A stretch of DNA of 53,696 nt from CALZFJ01 sp964459845 (GTDB taxonomy: Bacteria; Bacteroidota; Bacteroidia; Bacteroidales; Muribaculaceae), in the NCBI GenBank assembly GCA_964459845.1, contig CAYWOC010000012.1:1-53696 (forward strand), written 5' to 3'. The notes under the pieces were generated by a model. That model worked only from the letters and a program-made list of their open reading frames with translations, was not told where the DNA came from and ran no database searches. Positions 26,399 through 35,197 of the stretch are shown here, piece after piece. Numbering within the stretch: the stretch's first letter is position 1; the number at the start of each line of letters is the position of its first letter. The translations under genes and the position numbers were made by a program.

Positions 26399-27265
26399 AT
26401 GAAAAAAATATTTACTCTTGTAGCACTTGCTCTCTCCTGCTCAGCCACAGCATTCTGCGCATCACCTGCCGATATGCGCTATCATTGTAACAACGACACG
26501 ACTGAGATTAATGCTCTCCTCGTGAAAGGTTCGCAAAGTGGCCTCAAGACCGCCAATGAATTAGTGTCATTCTATGGACACCAGTTGCTTGGCACTCCTT
26601 ATGTGGCTCACACGCTTGAGGGCGAAAAGGAGTGGCTCACAATCGACATCGATGAGCTTGACTGCACCACTTTCGTCGAGTCGCTATATGCCCTCGCCCG
26701 CACAACACTCGATGGACGCACTTCATGGCGCGACTATGCGCAGAACCTTGAGTCTGTGCGCTACCGAAACGGTGAGCTGGGCGACTACTCCTCTCGTCTT
26801 CACTACATAAGCGACTGGATTGCCAACAATTCTTATCGCGGTAATTTCAAAGAGGTCACAGCAAGTATACCAGGAGCAAAATTTATGGTTAAAAACCTCG
26901 ATTTTATGTCCACACACCGCGAAAGCTACCCACGCCTCAAAGACGACAATGCAATGTTTGAGAAAATCAAAGGCATCGAAGTGGGCTACCGTATGCACCG
27001 CTATCCGTTCTTGAAGAAAGAATGGCTCGGCGACAAAAAGACGCAAGCCGCGCTTAAAGACGGCGACATCATTGCTCTGCCCACAAAGACCGATGGACTT
27101 GACGTGTCACATATGGCAATAATAGTGAAAGAAGGCAACAGCATAAAGATGCTTCACGCTTCTTCAGTCGATAAAAAAGTGAAAATCGAGAAAGACGACC
27201 TTAAAGAGACGTTGCGCCGAAATCGCAACTGGATAGGAATACGCGTTATCCGCATAAATGATTGA
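26399..27265 (+). CDS. DUF1460 protein, exported amidase-like (NlpC/P60-related fold)
   Basis: The 288-residue protein has a signal peptide ending near residue 21 (AFCAS). It belongs to the DUF1460 family, structurally related to papain-like NlpC/P60 amidases and annotated as N-acetylmuramoyl-L-alanine amidase-like. The probable catalytic cysteine is C89 in ELDCTTFVES; the partner histidine is probably in DVSHMAII near residue 240, followed by HASS. A role in trimming or recycling peptidoglycan in the periplasm is expected but unproven for this protein. It is a single gene, divergent from ruvA, and ends at a terminator shared with the convergent ribosomal operon. Confidence 0.85.
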   Translation: MKKIFTLVALALSCSATAFCASPADMRYHCNNDTTEINALLVKGSQSGLKTANELVSFYGHQLLGTPYVAHTLEGEKEWLTIDIDELDCTTFVESLYALARTTLDGRTSWRDYAQNLESVRYRNGELGDYSSRLHYISDWIANNSYRGNFKEVTASIPGAKFMVKNLDFMSTHRESYPRLKDDNAMFEKIKGIEVGYRMHRYPFLKKEWLGDKKTQAALKDGDIIALPTKTDGLDVSHMAIIVKEGNSIKMLHASSVDKKVKIEKDDLKETLRRNRNWIGIRVIRIND

Positions 27266-27382
27266 GCTGATTAAAATTTTCACTTCTCAAGCACATAAGT
27301 TTGCGGAAAAAGTATAGCCAGCAGGCTCTAAATCACGCCATACCAACAGATTAATCTTATAATAGGCATTTATTTGACAGGC

Positions 27383-27426
27383 AAAAACAAAAAAGCATCC
27401 AGCAGTTGTGCTGGATGCTTTTTTAT
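27383..27426. terminator. Bidirectional terminator between DUF1460 gene and the ribosomal operon
   Basis: A perfect 10-bp stem GCATCCAGCA/TGCTGGATGC with a 4-nt loop (27395-27418) is flanked by an A-run on one side and a T-run on the other, so it works for both convergent units. It is the only strong terminator found in the 18-kb ribosomal run, right after rplQ. Confidence 0.92.
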
Positions 27427-27461
27427 ATACTATATAATAATATAGTCGCTTTCGCCTTAGA

Positions 27462-27947
27462 TTACTCAGCCTTTGGAGCTTCCTCTGCTGCTGGTGCTTC
27501 TGTTGCAGGAGCTTCAGTCTTAGGAGCAGCCTTGCGTGAACGGCGTGTGCGAGTAGTCTTCTTAGCAGCTTTCTCCTTGAGCATATTTTCGTTGAAATCA
27601 ACAAGCTCAATGAAGCAAGTCTTAGCGTTATCACCAAGACGGTTACCAGTCTTGAGGATACGAGTGTAACCACCTGGACGGTCTGCAATCTTTTGTGCGA
27701 CTACAGTGAACAGCTCAGTTACGGCTTCTTTACTTTGAAGATAGCTGAAAACTACACGACGGTTGTTAGTGTCGTCAGTCTTAGCGCGGTTGATAAGAGG
27801 CTCAGCATACATGCGGAGTGCCTTTGCCTTAGCCAATGTTGTGAAAATTCTCTTATGAAGGATAAGAGAGATTGTCATATTAGCCAAAAGCGCGTCGCGG
27901 TGAGCTTTCTTTCTTCCGAGGTGATTGAATTTTTTATTATGTCTCAT
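27462..27947 (-). CDS. rplQ: 50S ribosomal protein L17 with long C-terminal tail
   Basis: The conserved core is residues 1 to about 120 (MRHNKKFNHLGRKKAHRDAL, then RTKDTNNRR-like and a final RILKTGNRLGDNA segment). At 161 residues it is about 35 longer than E. coli L17. The extension (about 125-161) is a low-complexity Lys/Arg then Ala/Pro/Glu tail, commonly seen in Bacteroidota. It is the last gene of the alpha-operon portion, 6 nt after rpoA and followed by a strong terminator. Confidence 0.97.
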   Translation of the reverse strand: MRHNKKFNHLGRKKAHRDALLANMTISLILHKRIFTTLAKAKALRMYAEPLINRAKTDDTNNRRVVFSYLQSKEAVTELFTVVAQKIADRPGGYTRILKTGNRLGDNAKTCFIELVDFNENMLKEKAAKKTTRTRRSRKAAPKTEAPATEAPAAEEAPKAE

Positions 27948-27953
27948 CGTTTA

Positions 27954-28946
27954 TTACTCTTTATCTAATTTATACTTTGAAATATCCATTCCGAACGATA
28001 GGTTCAGGTTGGCAAGCAACTCATCAAGTTCTGTAAGCGACTTCTTACCGAAGTTACGGAACTTCAACAAGTCTGTTTTATTGAATACTACCAATTCTCC
28101 GAGTGTTTCCACTTCAGCCGACTTTAGGCAGTTGAGCGCACGCACTGAAAGATCCATATCCACCAATTTGGTCTTGAGAAGCTGACGCATGTGCAATACC
28201 TCTTCATCAAATTCTTCATTGCCCTCACTCTCGTTGGTTTCAAGAGCTATCTTCTCGTCCGAGAATAGCATAAAGTGGTGAATAAGTATCTTCGCTGCTT
28301 CTTTCAACGCATCCTTCGGAAGTATAGAGCCATCAGTGCTGATTTCAAGTATAAGTTTCTCGTAGTCAGTTTTCTGTTCTACACGATAGTTCTCGATAGC
28401 GTACTTAACATTAACAATAGGAGTGTAAATCGAATCGATTGCAATCACATCGATTGGATCGTTTGGATTTTGGTTCTCCTCAGCAGGAACATAGCCTCTG
28501 CCTTTGTTAATAGTGAACTCCATCTGGAAACCTGCGCTTGGATCCAAATGACAGATAACCAAATCAGGGTTCAATACTTCGAATCCTGTTAATACTTTGC
28601 TAATGTCACTGGCTCTAAACACATCCTGACCCGAAACTTTCACAGTTGCCTTCTCTGCCTCGGTGTCATCAACTACTCTCTTCAGGCGCACCTTCTTGAG
28701 GTTAAGGATGATGTTGGTCACATCTTCCTTTACGCCTGGAATTGTAGCGAATTCGTGTTTCACGCCATCGATTTTTATCGAAGATATTGCAAAACCTTCG
28801 AGCGACGAGAGCAGGATGCGGCGCAACGCATTACCTATGGTAACACCATAACCTGGCTCCAAAGGACGGAACTCGAACTTGCCGAAGAAGTTATCGGCTT
28901 CCAACATTAATACTTTGTCGGGTTTTTGAAATGCTAAAATAGCCAT
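27954..28946 (-). CDS. rpoA: RNA polymerase alpha subunit
   Basis: The 330-residue protein has the N-terminal dimerisation and assembly domain (about 1-230, with NALRRILLSSLEG) and a C-terminal DNA-binding domain (about 250-320) joined by an acidic linker. The CTD keeps the residues that bind UP elements in E. coli: R, N and C in VRALNCLKS, and the glycine-lysine-serine set in FGKKSLTEL. It lies 15 nt after rpsD and 6 nt before rplQ, the classical alpha-operon order. Confidence 0.98.
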   Translation of the reverse strand: MAILAFQKPDKVLMLEADNFFGKFEFRPLEPGYGVTIGNALRRILLSSLEGFAISSIKIDGVKHEFATIPGVKEDVTNIILNLKKVRLKRVVDDTEAEKATVKVSGQDVFRASDISKVLTGFEVLNPDLVICHLDPSAGFQMEFTINKGRGYVPAEENQNPNDPIDVIAIDSIYTPIVNVKYAIENYRVEQKTDYEKLILEISTDGSILPKDALKEAAKILIHHFMLFSDEKIALETNESEGNEEFDEEVLHMRQLLKTKLVDMDLSVRALNCLKSAEVETLGELVVFNKTDLLKFRNFGKKSLTELDELLANLNLSFGMDISKYKLDKE

Positions 28947-28961
28947 GTATCGTTATCTTTA

Positions 28962-29570
28962 TTATTGTTTAGAATACAACTCTACAATCAACTGCTCCTT
29001 GATGTTCTCTGGGATGTCCTCGCGTGCTGGCAAGTGTAGCATTTTGCCACCCTTAACGCTTTCGTCCCATTCAATCCATGGATACTTGCTGTGGTTGAAA
29101 CCTGCAAGTGCATCAGCAATCACTTCAAGTGATTTTGATTTCTCGCGCACAGCCACAACTTCGCCCGGAGTCACAGAGTAAGATGGAATGTTTACCACTG
29201 CTCCATTCACTGTGATGTGTCGGTGAAGCACGAGCTGACGAGCTGCTGCACGTGTAGGTGCAATTCCTAAACGATAAACGATGTTGTCAAGACGCGACTC
29301 CAAAAGTTGTAGAAGCACCTCACCCTTGACACCCTTTGTGCGGGTTGCCTTGTTGAAGAGGTTGCGGAATTGCTTCTCAAGTACTCCGTAGGTATATTTT
29401 GCCTTTTGCTTCTCACGCAACTGAGTACCATACTCTGAGAGCTTTCTTCTCTTGTTCACACCATGTTGGCCCGGTGGATAGTTCTTCTTTGCAAGAACTT
29501 TGTCGTCGCCGAAGATAGGTTCGCCAAACTTGCGAGCGATTTTTGTTTTTGGTCCAGTATATCTAGCCAT
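28962..29570 (-). CDS. rpsD: 30S ribosomal protein S4
   Basis: This primary 16S-binding assembly protein has 202 residues. It carries the S4 RNA-binding fold at about 92-155 (LESRLDNIVYRLGIA, then VLHRHITVNG). The N-terminus (MARYTGPKTKIARKFGEP) has no zinc-binding cysteines, so this is the zinc-free form. A 174-nt gap upstream holds a nested RNA stem that may mediate feedback by S4. rpoA follows after 15 nt. Confidence 0.98.
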   Translation of the reverse strand: MARYTGPKTKIARKFGEPIFGDDKVLAKKNYPPGQHGVNKRRKLSEYGTQLREKQKAKYTYGVLEKQFRNLFNKATRTKGVKGEVLLQLLESRLDNIVYRLGIAPTRAAARQLVLHRHITVNGAVVNIPSYSVTPGEVVAVREKSKSLEVIADALAGFNHSKYPWIEWDESVKGGKMLHLPAREDIPENIKEQLIVELYSKQ

Positions 29571-29599
29571 TTTCTTTTTTACTTTTTTATTAAAGTTCT

Positions 29600-29690
29600 T
29601 TTGTAAGTACTTTCTAGTGCAGCCGCGATTGTAGAGAGGTCAGAAAACTAATAAATACAATCCATTCACATCGAAAGTACTCGCGCTTGT
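29600..29690 (-). promoter_or_regulatory. Structured leader upstream of rpsD (candidate S4 autoregulatory element)
   Basis: On the transcribed strand two nested perfect stems occur in the rpsK-rpsD gap. The outer one is 9 bp (29673-29681 with 29606-29614) and the inner one 7 bp (29656-29662 with 29627-29633), with a 22-nt apical loop and an internal loop of 10 and 12 nt. The structure ends about 36 nt before the rpsD start. No terminator U-tract follows. An S4-binding site controlling rpsD-rpoA-rplQ is the simplest reading. Confidence 0.55.
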
Positions 29691-29744
29691 TGTTATTTTA
29701 AGAAGATTCTTGTCTTTTATATAAAAATCCGTCGTCCGGAATGA

Positions 29745-30134
29745 TTATACTCTTCTTCTCTTTGGAGGACGGCATCCGTTGTGTGGAAGTGGTGTTACGT
29801 CGATGATTTCTGTCACCTCGATACCAGCTCCGTGGATTGTACGGATAGCAGACTCACGTCCGTTACCTGGTCCTTTAACGTATGCTTTTACCTTTCTCAA
29901 GCCAAGATCGTAAGCGACCTTAGCACAATCTTGTGCTGCCATTTGTGCTGCATATGGGGTGTTCTTCTTTGAACCGCGGAATCCCATCTTGCCGGCACTT
30001 GACCACGAAATTACTTGGCCTTCGCTGTTTGCTAGGCACACGATAATGTTGTTGAAAGAAGAATGTACGTGCAATTGACCTGTTGCGTCAACCTTAACGT
30101 TTCTCTTCTTTGCTGCGACTGTCTTCTTTGCCAT
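29745..30134 (-). CDS. rpsK: 30S ribosomal protein S11
   Basis: At 129 residues this is a normal-length platform protein that contacts 16S rRNA near the E site with S7 and S18. Recognisable parts are the HVHSSFNNIIV strand, the KMGFRGSKKNTPYAAQ loop and the basic C-terminus PHNGCRPPKRRRV. It lies 9 nt after rpsM and is followed by the 174-nt leader of rpsD. Confidence 0.98.
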   Translation of the reverse strand: MAKKTVAAKKRNVKVDATGQLHVHSSFNNIIVCLANSEGQVISWSSAGKMGFRGSKKNTPYAAQMAAQDCAKVAYDLGLRKVKAYVKGPGNGRESAIRTIHGAGIEVTEIIDVTPLPHNGCRPPKRRRV

Positions 30135-30143
30135 ACTTTAATA

Positions 30144-30524
30144 TTATTTAGTAGCTTTCTTTTTGTTAGCAACTGTTTTCTTCTTACCCTTACGAGTACG
30201 TGCATTGTTCTTTGTGCTTTGGCCACGAACTGGAAGTCCATTACGGTGACGGATGCCACGGTAGCAACCGATGTCCATCAGACGCTTGATGTTCAATTGG
30301 ATTTCGCTGCGGAGGTCACCTTCTACCTTGTAGTTTGCTCCGATTTCTTCACGAACTTTTGCTGCTTGTGCATCTGTCCAGTCTTTAACCTTGATATCTT
30401 TATCTACGCCAGCTTTCTCAAGAATCTTGTTTGCTGCGCTGCGGCCGATACCATAGATATATGTCAAGGCAATTTCGCCTCTTTTATTTTGTGGCAAGTC
30501 AACACCAACTATTCTTACTGCCAT
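30144..30524 (-). CDS. rpsM: 30S ribosomal protein S13
   Basis: This 126-residue head protein contacts L5 across the subunit bridge and the P-site tRNA through its basic tail. Visible parts are the helix-hairpin-helix region YGIGRSAANKILEKAG (about 24-39), RHRNGLPVRGQ and a Lys-rich C-terminus. It starts 33 nt after rpmJ and ends 9 nt before rpsK. Confidence 0.98.
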   Translation of the reverse strand: MAVRIVGVDLPQNKRGEIALTYIYGIGRSAANKILEKAGVDKDIKVKDWTDAQAAKVREEIGANYKVEGDLRSEIQLNIKRLMDIGCYRGIRHRNGLPVRGQSTKNNARTRKGKKKTVANKKKATK

Positions 30525-30557
30525 ATTGTTAACTATGTTTTAATGCAAGAATAAAAA

Positions 30558-30674
30558 TTATCCTTGACGTTGTTTATACTTAGGGTTTTTCTTATTTATT
30601 ACATATAAGCGACCTTTGCGTCTTACGATCTTGCATTCTGGGGTACGCTTCTTTATTGATGCTCTTACTTTCAT
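30558..30674 (-). CDS. rpmJ: 50S ribosomal protein L36, zinc-free form
   Basis: A 38-codon gene in the 162-nt space between infA and rpsM translates to MKVRASIKKRTPECK, then IVRRKGRLYVINKKNP and ends KYKQRQG, a complete L36. Only one cysteine is present instead of the three cysteines and one histidine of the zinc-ribbon form, so this is the C-minus type that needs no zinc. It lies 12 nt after infA, in the usual position. Confidence 0.97.
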   Translation of the reverse strand: MKVRASIKKRTPECKIVRRKGRLYVINKKNPKYKQRQG

Positions 30675-30686
30675 ATTTTTAAATTT

Positions 30687-30905
30687 TTATTTGTATCTAA
30701 AAGCAATTCTTCCTTTCGTGAGATCGTAGGGCGACATCTCTACTTTCACCTTGTCGCCTGGCAGAATCTTGATATAATGCATTCTCATCTTTCCTGAGAT
30801 GTGGGCTGTTATCTCATGCCCATTTTCAAGCTCTACTCGGAACATAGCATTCGACAATGCCTCTACGATTACTCCGTCTTGTTCAATAGCGGTCTGTTTA
30901 GCCAT
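30687..30905 (-). CDS. infA: Translation initiation factor IF-1
   Basis: The 72-residue protein is a single S1-like OB fold that occupies the A site during initiation with IF-2 and IF-3. The sequence MAKQTAIEQDGVIVEAL, later AHISGKMRMHYIKILPGD and a terminal GRIAFRYK are diagnostic. It lies 9 nt after map and 12 nt before rpmJ. Confidence 0.98.
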   Translation of the reverse strand: MAKQTAIEQDGVIVEALSNAMFRVELENGHEITAHISGKMRMHYIKILPGDKVKVEMSPYDLTKGRIAFRYK

Positions 30906-30914
30906 ATGATTCTT

Positions 30915-31697
30915 TTAAATTGATTTATCACCAAGTACTTCCTCTACATATTTGAATGACGAGAGAATATCAGGCTTCCCGTTGTGGATTGCAATCGAAT
31001 GCTCATAATGAGCCGACGGCTTGCGGTCCTTTGTGCGGGTTGTCCATCCGTCACGCTCTATGACGATGTTCTTGCTGCCCATGTTAATCATCGGCTCTAT
31101 CGCTATGCACATTCCGTTCTTTATGAGCGGACCTGTACCCTTACGCCCATAATTCGGAACGTCAGGATCCTCATGCAAGCGTTTTCCTACACCGTGACCA
31201 CACATCTCGCGAACCACGCTATAGCCGCGCTTCTCGCAATATTCTTGGACTGCGTGCCCGATATCGCCGATTCGGTTGCCCGGAACAGCATGTTCTATTC
31301 CTACATAGAGCGATTCTTTTGTCGTCTTAAGCAATCGCATAACCTCCACTGAGACTTCACCGACGCAGAATGTATAAGTCGAATCTCCATTGAAGCCATC
31401 CTTGATAGCTCCGCAATCAACCGACACTATATCTCCTTCGCGAAGAGCATAGTTTGAGGGAAAACCATGAACCACATTCTCATTGACGGATACGCATAAA
31501 GTGCTTGGGAAACCGCCGTATCCCTTGAACCCCGGTATTGCGCCTTGTGAGCGGATATACTCCTCAGCCACCGTGTCAAGTTTTAGAGTTGTTACGCCCG
31601 GAGCTATCAGCTTCGCAACTTCACCAAGAGTGCGTGCAACCACCAAATTTGCCTCACGGAGCAACTCAATTTCCTCTTCAGTCTTTAGATAAATCAT
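30915..31697 (-). CDS. map: Methionine aminopeptidase, type I
   Basis: It removes the initiator methionine from nascent proteins. The 260-residue pita-bread fold keeps the five metal ligands: aspartates in VDCGAIKDG and NGDSTYTF, histidine in CGHGVGKRLHEDP, and glutamates in IEPMINMG and YEHSIAI. There is no N-terminal extension and no signal peptide. It sits 22 nt after secY and 9 nt before infA, as in most bacterial spc operons. Confidence 0.98.
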   Translation of the reverse strand: MIYLKTEEEIELLREANLVVARTLGEVAKLIAPGVTTLKLDTVAEEYIRSQGAIPGFKGYGGFPSTLCVSVNENVVHGFPSNYALREGDIVSVDCGAIKDGFNGDSTYTFCVGEVSVEVMRLLKTTKESLYVGIEHAVPGNRIGDIGHAVQEYCEKRGYSVVREMCGHGVGKRLHEDPDVPNYGRKGTGPLIKNGMCIAIEPMINMGSKNIVIERDGWTTRTKDRKPSAHYEHSIAIHNGKPDILSSFKYVEEVLGDKSI

Positions 31698-31719
31698 CTA
31701 TTTAACTCTCCTCTATTGC

Positions 31720-33069
31720 TTAATACGCGCTACCAGTTGTGCGTCCCTTAATTTTGCCCGACTTCATAAGTCCATCGTAATGATGCATCATCAAGTGACT
31801 TTCTATTTGCTGCAATGTGTCGAGAACAACGCCCACAAGAATCAGAAGCGATGTGCCACCGAAGAATTGTGAGAACTGCTGGTTCACTCCACATACATTA
31901 GCAAATGCAGGCATGATTGCCACAAAGCCCAAGAAGATAGAACCCGGGAAAGTGATTCTCGACATAATTGAATCGAGATACTCGGCGGTCTTCTTGCCTG
32001 GCTTGATTCCTGGAATGAAACCGTTGTTGCGCTTCATGTCGTCAGCCATCTGTGTAGGACGTACTGTGATTGCAGTATAGAAATATGTGAATGCCACAAT
32101 CATTATGAAATATACAACGTTATACCAGAATCCGTGGATATCAGAGAATGTACGAGCCAAACCAGCAAAGAAGCCCTCTGAGTTCTGGTTCATACCAAAT
32201 CCTGCCAATGTGATTGGAATAAACATAATCGCCTGAGCAAAGATGATAGGCATAACACCGGCAGCATTGACCTTCAACGGTATATACTGACGCGCGCCGC
32301 CATATTGCTTGTTGCCGACGATTCGCTTTGCATATTGAACAGGAACTTTGCGTGTACCCTGTACCAAAAGAATAGCTCCCGCAATTACTGCGAAAAGCAG
32401 AACGATTTCTACAAGGAACATTACAAGACCTCCTTGTGCTGTTGTCAAACGGCTTGTGAACTCTTGAACCAATGCTCCAGGGAAGCGGGCGATAATACCT
32501 ACAAGGATGATGAATGATATACCATTGCCAATTCCCTTGTCGGTAATCTTCTCACCGAGCCACATGATGAACATACTGCCTGCAGCAAGTATAACTGTCA
32601 AATATGCAGTTGTCCAAAAGCCGAAATGCGCAGCACCACCTGCTGAATTAACCTGCACCTGCAAGTTAACCAAATAGGCAGGACCTTGAAGAAGAAGAAT
32701 AAGCACTGTGAGATAGCGTGTGTACTGATTCAACTTCATTCGGCCACTCTCGCCTTCGCGTTGCATCTTCTGGAAAGATGGCAACACCATGCCGAGTAAT
32801 TGGATTACGATTGAGGCTGTGATGTACGGCATGATACCGAGGGCGAAAATAGAAGCCTGAGAAAATGCACCTCCGGCAAACATGTCGAGGAGCTGCATCA
32901 GACCTCCGCTCGCGAAATTCCTCAAAGCATCAATTTCGCTTGGATTGATTCCCGGAAGAACCACATAACATCCCAAACGGTAAACAAGTACCAAAAGGAG
33001 TGTTATTGTGATTCGTTTCCGCAAATCCTCAATCTTCCAAATATTCTTTGCAGTTTCAATAAACTTCAT
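31720..33069 (-). CDS. secY: Protein translocase subunit SecY
   Basis: This central pore of the Sec translocon has 449 residues and ten hydrophobic segments. Recognisable parts are the N-terminal RKRITITLLLVLVYRLG, the plug region after TM1 (LMQLLDMFAGGAFS), the cytoplasmic loop GTRKVPVQYAKR and a C-terminal tail ending GRTTGSAY. It is 3 nt after rplO, pointing to translational coupling, and 22 nt before map. Confidence 0.98.
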   Translation of the reverse strand: MKFIETAKNIWKIEDLRKRITITLLLVLVYRLGCYVVLPGINPSEIDALRNFASGGLMQLLDMFAGGAFSQASIFALGIMPYITASIVIQLLGMVLPSFQKMQREGESGRMKLNQYTRYLTVLILLLQGPAYLVNLQVQVNSAGGAAHFGFWTTAYLTVILAAGSMFIMWLGEKITDKGIGNGISFIILVGIIARFPGALVQEFTSRLTTAQGGLVMFLVEIVLLFAVIAGAILLVQGTRKVPVQYAKRIVGNKQYGGARQYIPLKVNAAGVMPIIFAQAIMFIPITLAGFGMNQNSEGFFAGLARTFSDIHGFWYNVVYFIMIVAFTYFYTAITVRPTQMADDMKRNNGFIPGIKPGKKTAEYLDSIMSRITFPGSIFLGFVAIMPAFANVCGVNQQFSQFFGGTSLLILVGVVLDTLQQIESHLMMHHYDGLMKSGKIKGRTTGSAY

Positions 33070-33072
33070 TTT

Positions 33073-33519
33073 TTAAATTTTTTGGAAAGTTCCACCTGCG
33101 GCTGTGATAGCCTCTTCTGCTTTCTTAGAGATGGCATTTGCCTCTATTTCAAGCTTAGCTTTCAATTCGCCGTTTGCAAGAATCTTAACCAATTGTCCCT
33201 TGCGGACTAAACCTGCTGCTACTAAATCAGCCACAGACACCTTAGTCAAGTTCTTAGCTTCAGCCAACGCTTGCAGAACGTCCAAATTTACAGCCTTGTA
33301 TTCAACACGGAAATGGTTCTTGAAACCGAATTTAGGAACTCGGCGTTGCAATGGCATCTGGCCACCCTCAAAACCTACCTTAGCTGAATAACCTGAACGA
33401 GATTTCGCTCCCTTGTGACCGCGAGTTGATGTTCCGCCTTTTCCCGAACCGGCACCGCGGCCAATGCGCTTACCTTTCTTGTTTGAACCAACAGCGGGTT
33501 GCAAATTACTTAAATCCAT
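33073..33519 (-). CDS. rplO: 50S ribosomal protein L15
   Basis: The 148-residue protein has the extended Gly/Lys/Arg-rich N-terminus (KKGKRIGRGAGSGKGGTSTRG) that threads into 23S rRNA and a globular C-terminal half starting near residue 75. Length is normal. It lies 35 nt after rpmD and 3 nt before secY. Confidence 0.98.
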   Translation of the reverse strand: MDLSNLQPAVGSNKKGKRIGRGAGSGKGGTSTRGHKGAKSRSGYSAKVGFEGGQMPLQRRVPKFGFKNHFRVEYKAVNLDVLQALAEAKNLTKVSVADLVAAGLVRKGQLVKILANGELKAKLEIEANAISKKAEEAITAAGGTFQKI

Positions 33520-33554
33520 AATAATTTATTTCAATATTTAAGTGTCCGTCGAGA

Positions 33555-33731
33555 TTAATCTACAATCTTCACAAGGTGACGAACAGAGTTAACCATTCCC
33601 AAGATTTCTGGAGAATCCTGCTTCTCCACTACTTGATTCATTTTTCTCAACCCAAGTGCATCGAGGGTTCTCTTTTGTACAGCAGGACAATTGATTCTGC
33701 TTTTTACTTGCTTAATTTTTATTGTTGCCAT
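33555..33731 (-). CDS. rpmD: 50S ribosomal protein L30
   Basis: A 58-codon gene lies between rpsE and rplO. It reads MATIKIKQVKSRINCPAVQ, then ALGLRKMNQVVEKQD and ends VRHLVKIVD, the complete short bacterial L30 with its ferredoxin-like beta-alpha-beta fold. It lies 14 nt after rpsE. Confidence 0.97.
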   Translation of the reverse strand: MATIKIKQVKSRINCPAVQKRTLDALGLRKMNQVVEKQDSPEILGMVNSVRHLVKIVD

Positions 33732-33745
33732 GGTGTACCAAAATT

Positions 33746-34264
33746 TTAACCGTTAAACACTTTGTCTAATGTCACTCCTCGGTGCTGTGCCACTGTTGCA
33801 GGGCTGCGCATCTCGTCGAGAGCGGCGATTGTTGCCTTTACAAGGTTGTGGGGGTTAGATGAGCCCTTCGACTTTGCAAGGATGTCGGTGATACCTACGC
33901 TCTCAAGCACGGCACGCATTGCACCACCTGCCTTTACTCCAGTACCTTGAGAAGCTGGCTTCAAAATAACGCGTGAGCCGCTGAATTTTGCAGCTTGCTC
34001 GTGAGGGATAGTCCCTTTGTGAACTGGAACTTTGATGAGGTTCTTCTTAGCAGCCTCAACACCCTTTGCGATCGCAGCGGTAACCTCGTTTGCCTTACCA
34101 AGACCGTAACCGATAATGCCGTTCTCGTTACCGACAACCACAATAGCGGCAAAAGTGAAAGTACGACCACCCTTAGTCACCTTAGTAACTCGGTTGATTG
34201 CAACCAAACGATCCTTTAGTTCGATATCGTTAGTTGATTTTACTCTGTTATTTTTCTTTGCCAT
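33746..34264 (-). CDS. rpsE: 30S ribosomal protein S5
   Basis: The 172-residue protein takes part in decoding fidelity. It has an N-terminal dsRNA-binding-like domain (about 15-80, ending FAAIVVVGNENG and GYGLGKANEV) and a C-terminal domain with VILKPASQGTGVKAGGAMR and AKSKGSSNPHN. It lies 8 nt after rplR and 14 nt before rpmD. Confidence 0.98.
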   Translation of the reverse strand: MAKKNNRVKSTNDIELKDRLVAINRVTKVTKGGRTFTFAAIVVVGNENGIIGYGLGKANEVTAAIAKGVEAAKKNLIKVPVHKGTIPHEQAAKFSGSRVILKPASQGTGVKAGGAMRAVLESVGITDILAKSKGSSNPHNLVKATIAALDEMRSPATVAQHRGVTLDKVFNG

Positions 34265-34272
34265 AATTCCTA

Positions 34273-34614
34273 TTAAAATTTAAGTCCTCCGTTACGAGCA
34301 CCGTCTGCTAATGATTTCACTCTTCCGTGGAACAGATAACCGTTACGGTCGAATACTACAGTTGTTACGCCTGCCTCAAGAGCCTTCTTTGCTACAAGCT
34401 CACCGACTTTTGCGGCTACTTCACATTTTGTTCCTTCTTCGATTCCTTTTGACGAAGCTGCAAGCAATGTACGTCCTGCTACATCATCGATAAGTTGAAC
34501 ATAAATCTGCTTGTTGCTTCTGAACACGGTCATACGAGGACGTTCGGCACTACCAGAGACCTTGCCACGAATACGTGTCTTGATTTTAATTCTTCTGTCT
34601 TTTTTTGTTGTCAT
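34273..34614 (-). CDS. rplR: 50S ribosomal protein L18
   Basis: L18 binds 5S rRNA with L5 and L25 in the central protuberance. The 113-residue sequence has RPRMTVFRSNKQIYVQLID, a central helix (AAKVGELVAKKALE) and the C-terminal FDRNGYLFHGRVKSLADGAR. Length is normal. It lies 13 nt after rplF and 8 nt before rpsE. Confidence 0.97.
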   Translation of the reverse strand: MTTKKDRRIKIKTRIRGKVSGSAERPRMTVFRSNKQIYVQLIDDVAGRTLLAASSKGIEEGTKCEVAAKVGELVAKKALEAGVTTVVFDRNGYLFHGRVKSLADGARNGGLKF

Positions 34615-34627
34615 GACCTCAAATTAA

Positions 34628-35182
34628 TTATTTGGCAGATGCCGTTTTACCTGATTTACGACGAATAATTTCGCCAACAAACTTAATACCCTTACCCTTA
34701 TAAGGCTCTGGCTTACGCATTGAGCGGATCTTTGCGCATACCTGACCAAGAAGCTGCTTGTCGCTCGACTCAAGGATGATAAGCGGATTCTTGTTGCGCT
34801 CAGTCTTTGCCTCTACCTTAATTTCTTTAGGCATTTTGATATATATCGCATGTGAATAACCTAATGCAAGCTCCAGAACTTGACCTGTTGATGTTGCACG
34901 GTAACCCACACCAACTAATTCCATTTCCTTCTTATAGCCTTCGCTTACACCCACCACCATATTGTGTATAAGAGCGCGATATAGGCCATGTTGTGCGCGG
35001 TGTTCGCGGTCATCCGATGGACGTGTCACTGTCAAGTGGCCGTCTTCGATGTTCACGCTCAGGTCTTGGTGAATCTTTTGGCTAAGTTCGCCCTTAGGAC
35101 CTTTCACTGTTACTACGCTATCTTTTACCGTTACTGTTACACCAGCAGGTATCGCAATTGGCAATTTTCCTATTCTTGACAT
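34628..35182 (-). CDS. rplF: 50S ribosomal protein L6
   Basis: The 184-residue protein lies near the sarcin-ricin and GTPase-associated regions. It consists of two similar domains (about 1-80 and 83-175). It opens with MSRIGKLPIAIPAGV and has the C-terminal signature RKPEPYKGKGIKF followed by IIRRKSGKTA. It lies 15 nt after rpsH. Confidence 0.98.
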   Translation of the reverse strand: MSRIGKLPIAIPAGVTVTVKDSVVTVKGPKGELSQKIHQDLSVNIEDGHLTVTRPSDDREHRAQHGLYRALIHNMVVGVSEGYKKEMELVGVGYRATSTGQVLELALGYSHAIYIKMPKEIKVEAKTERNKNPLIILESSDKQLLGQVCAKIRSMRKPEPYKGKGIKFVGEIIRRKSGKTASAK

Positions 35183-35197
35183 ATCAATACCTCCTTT

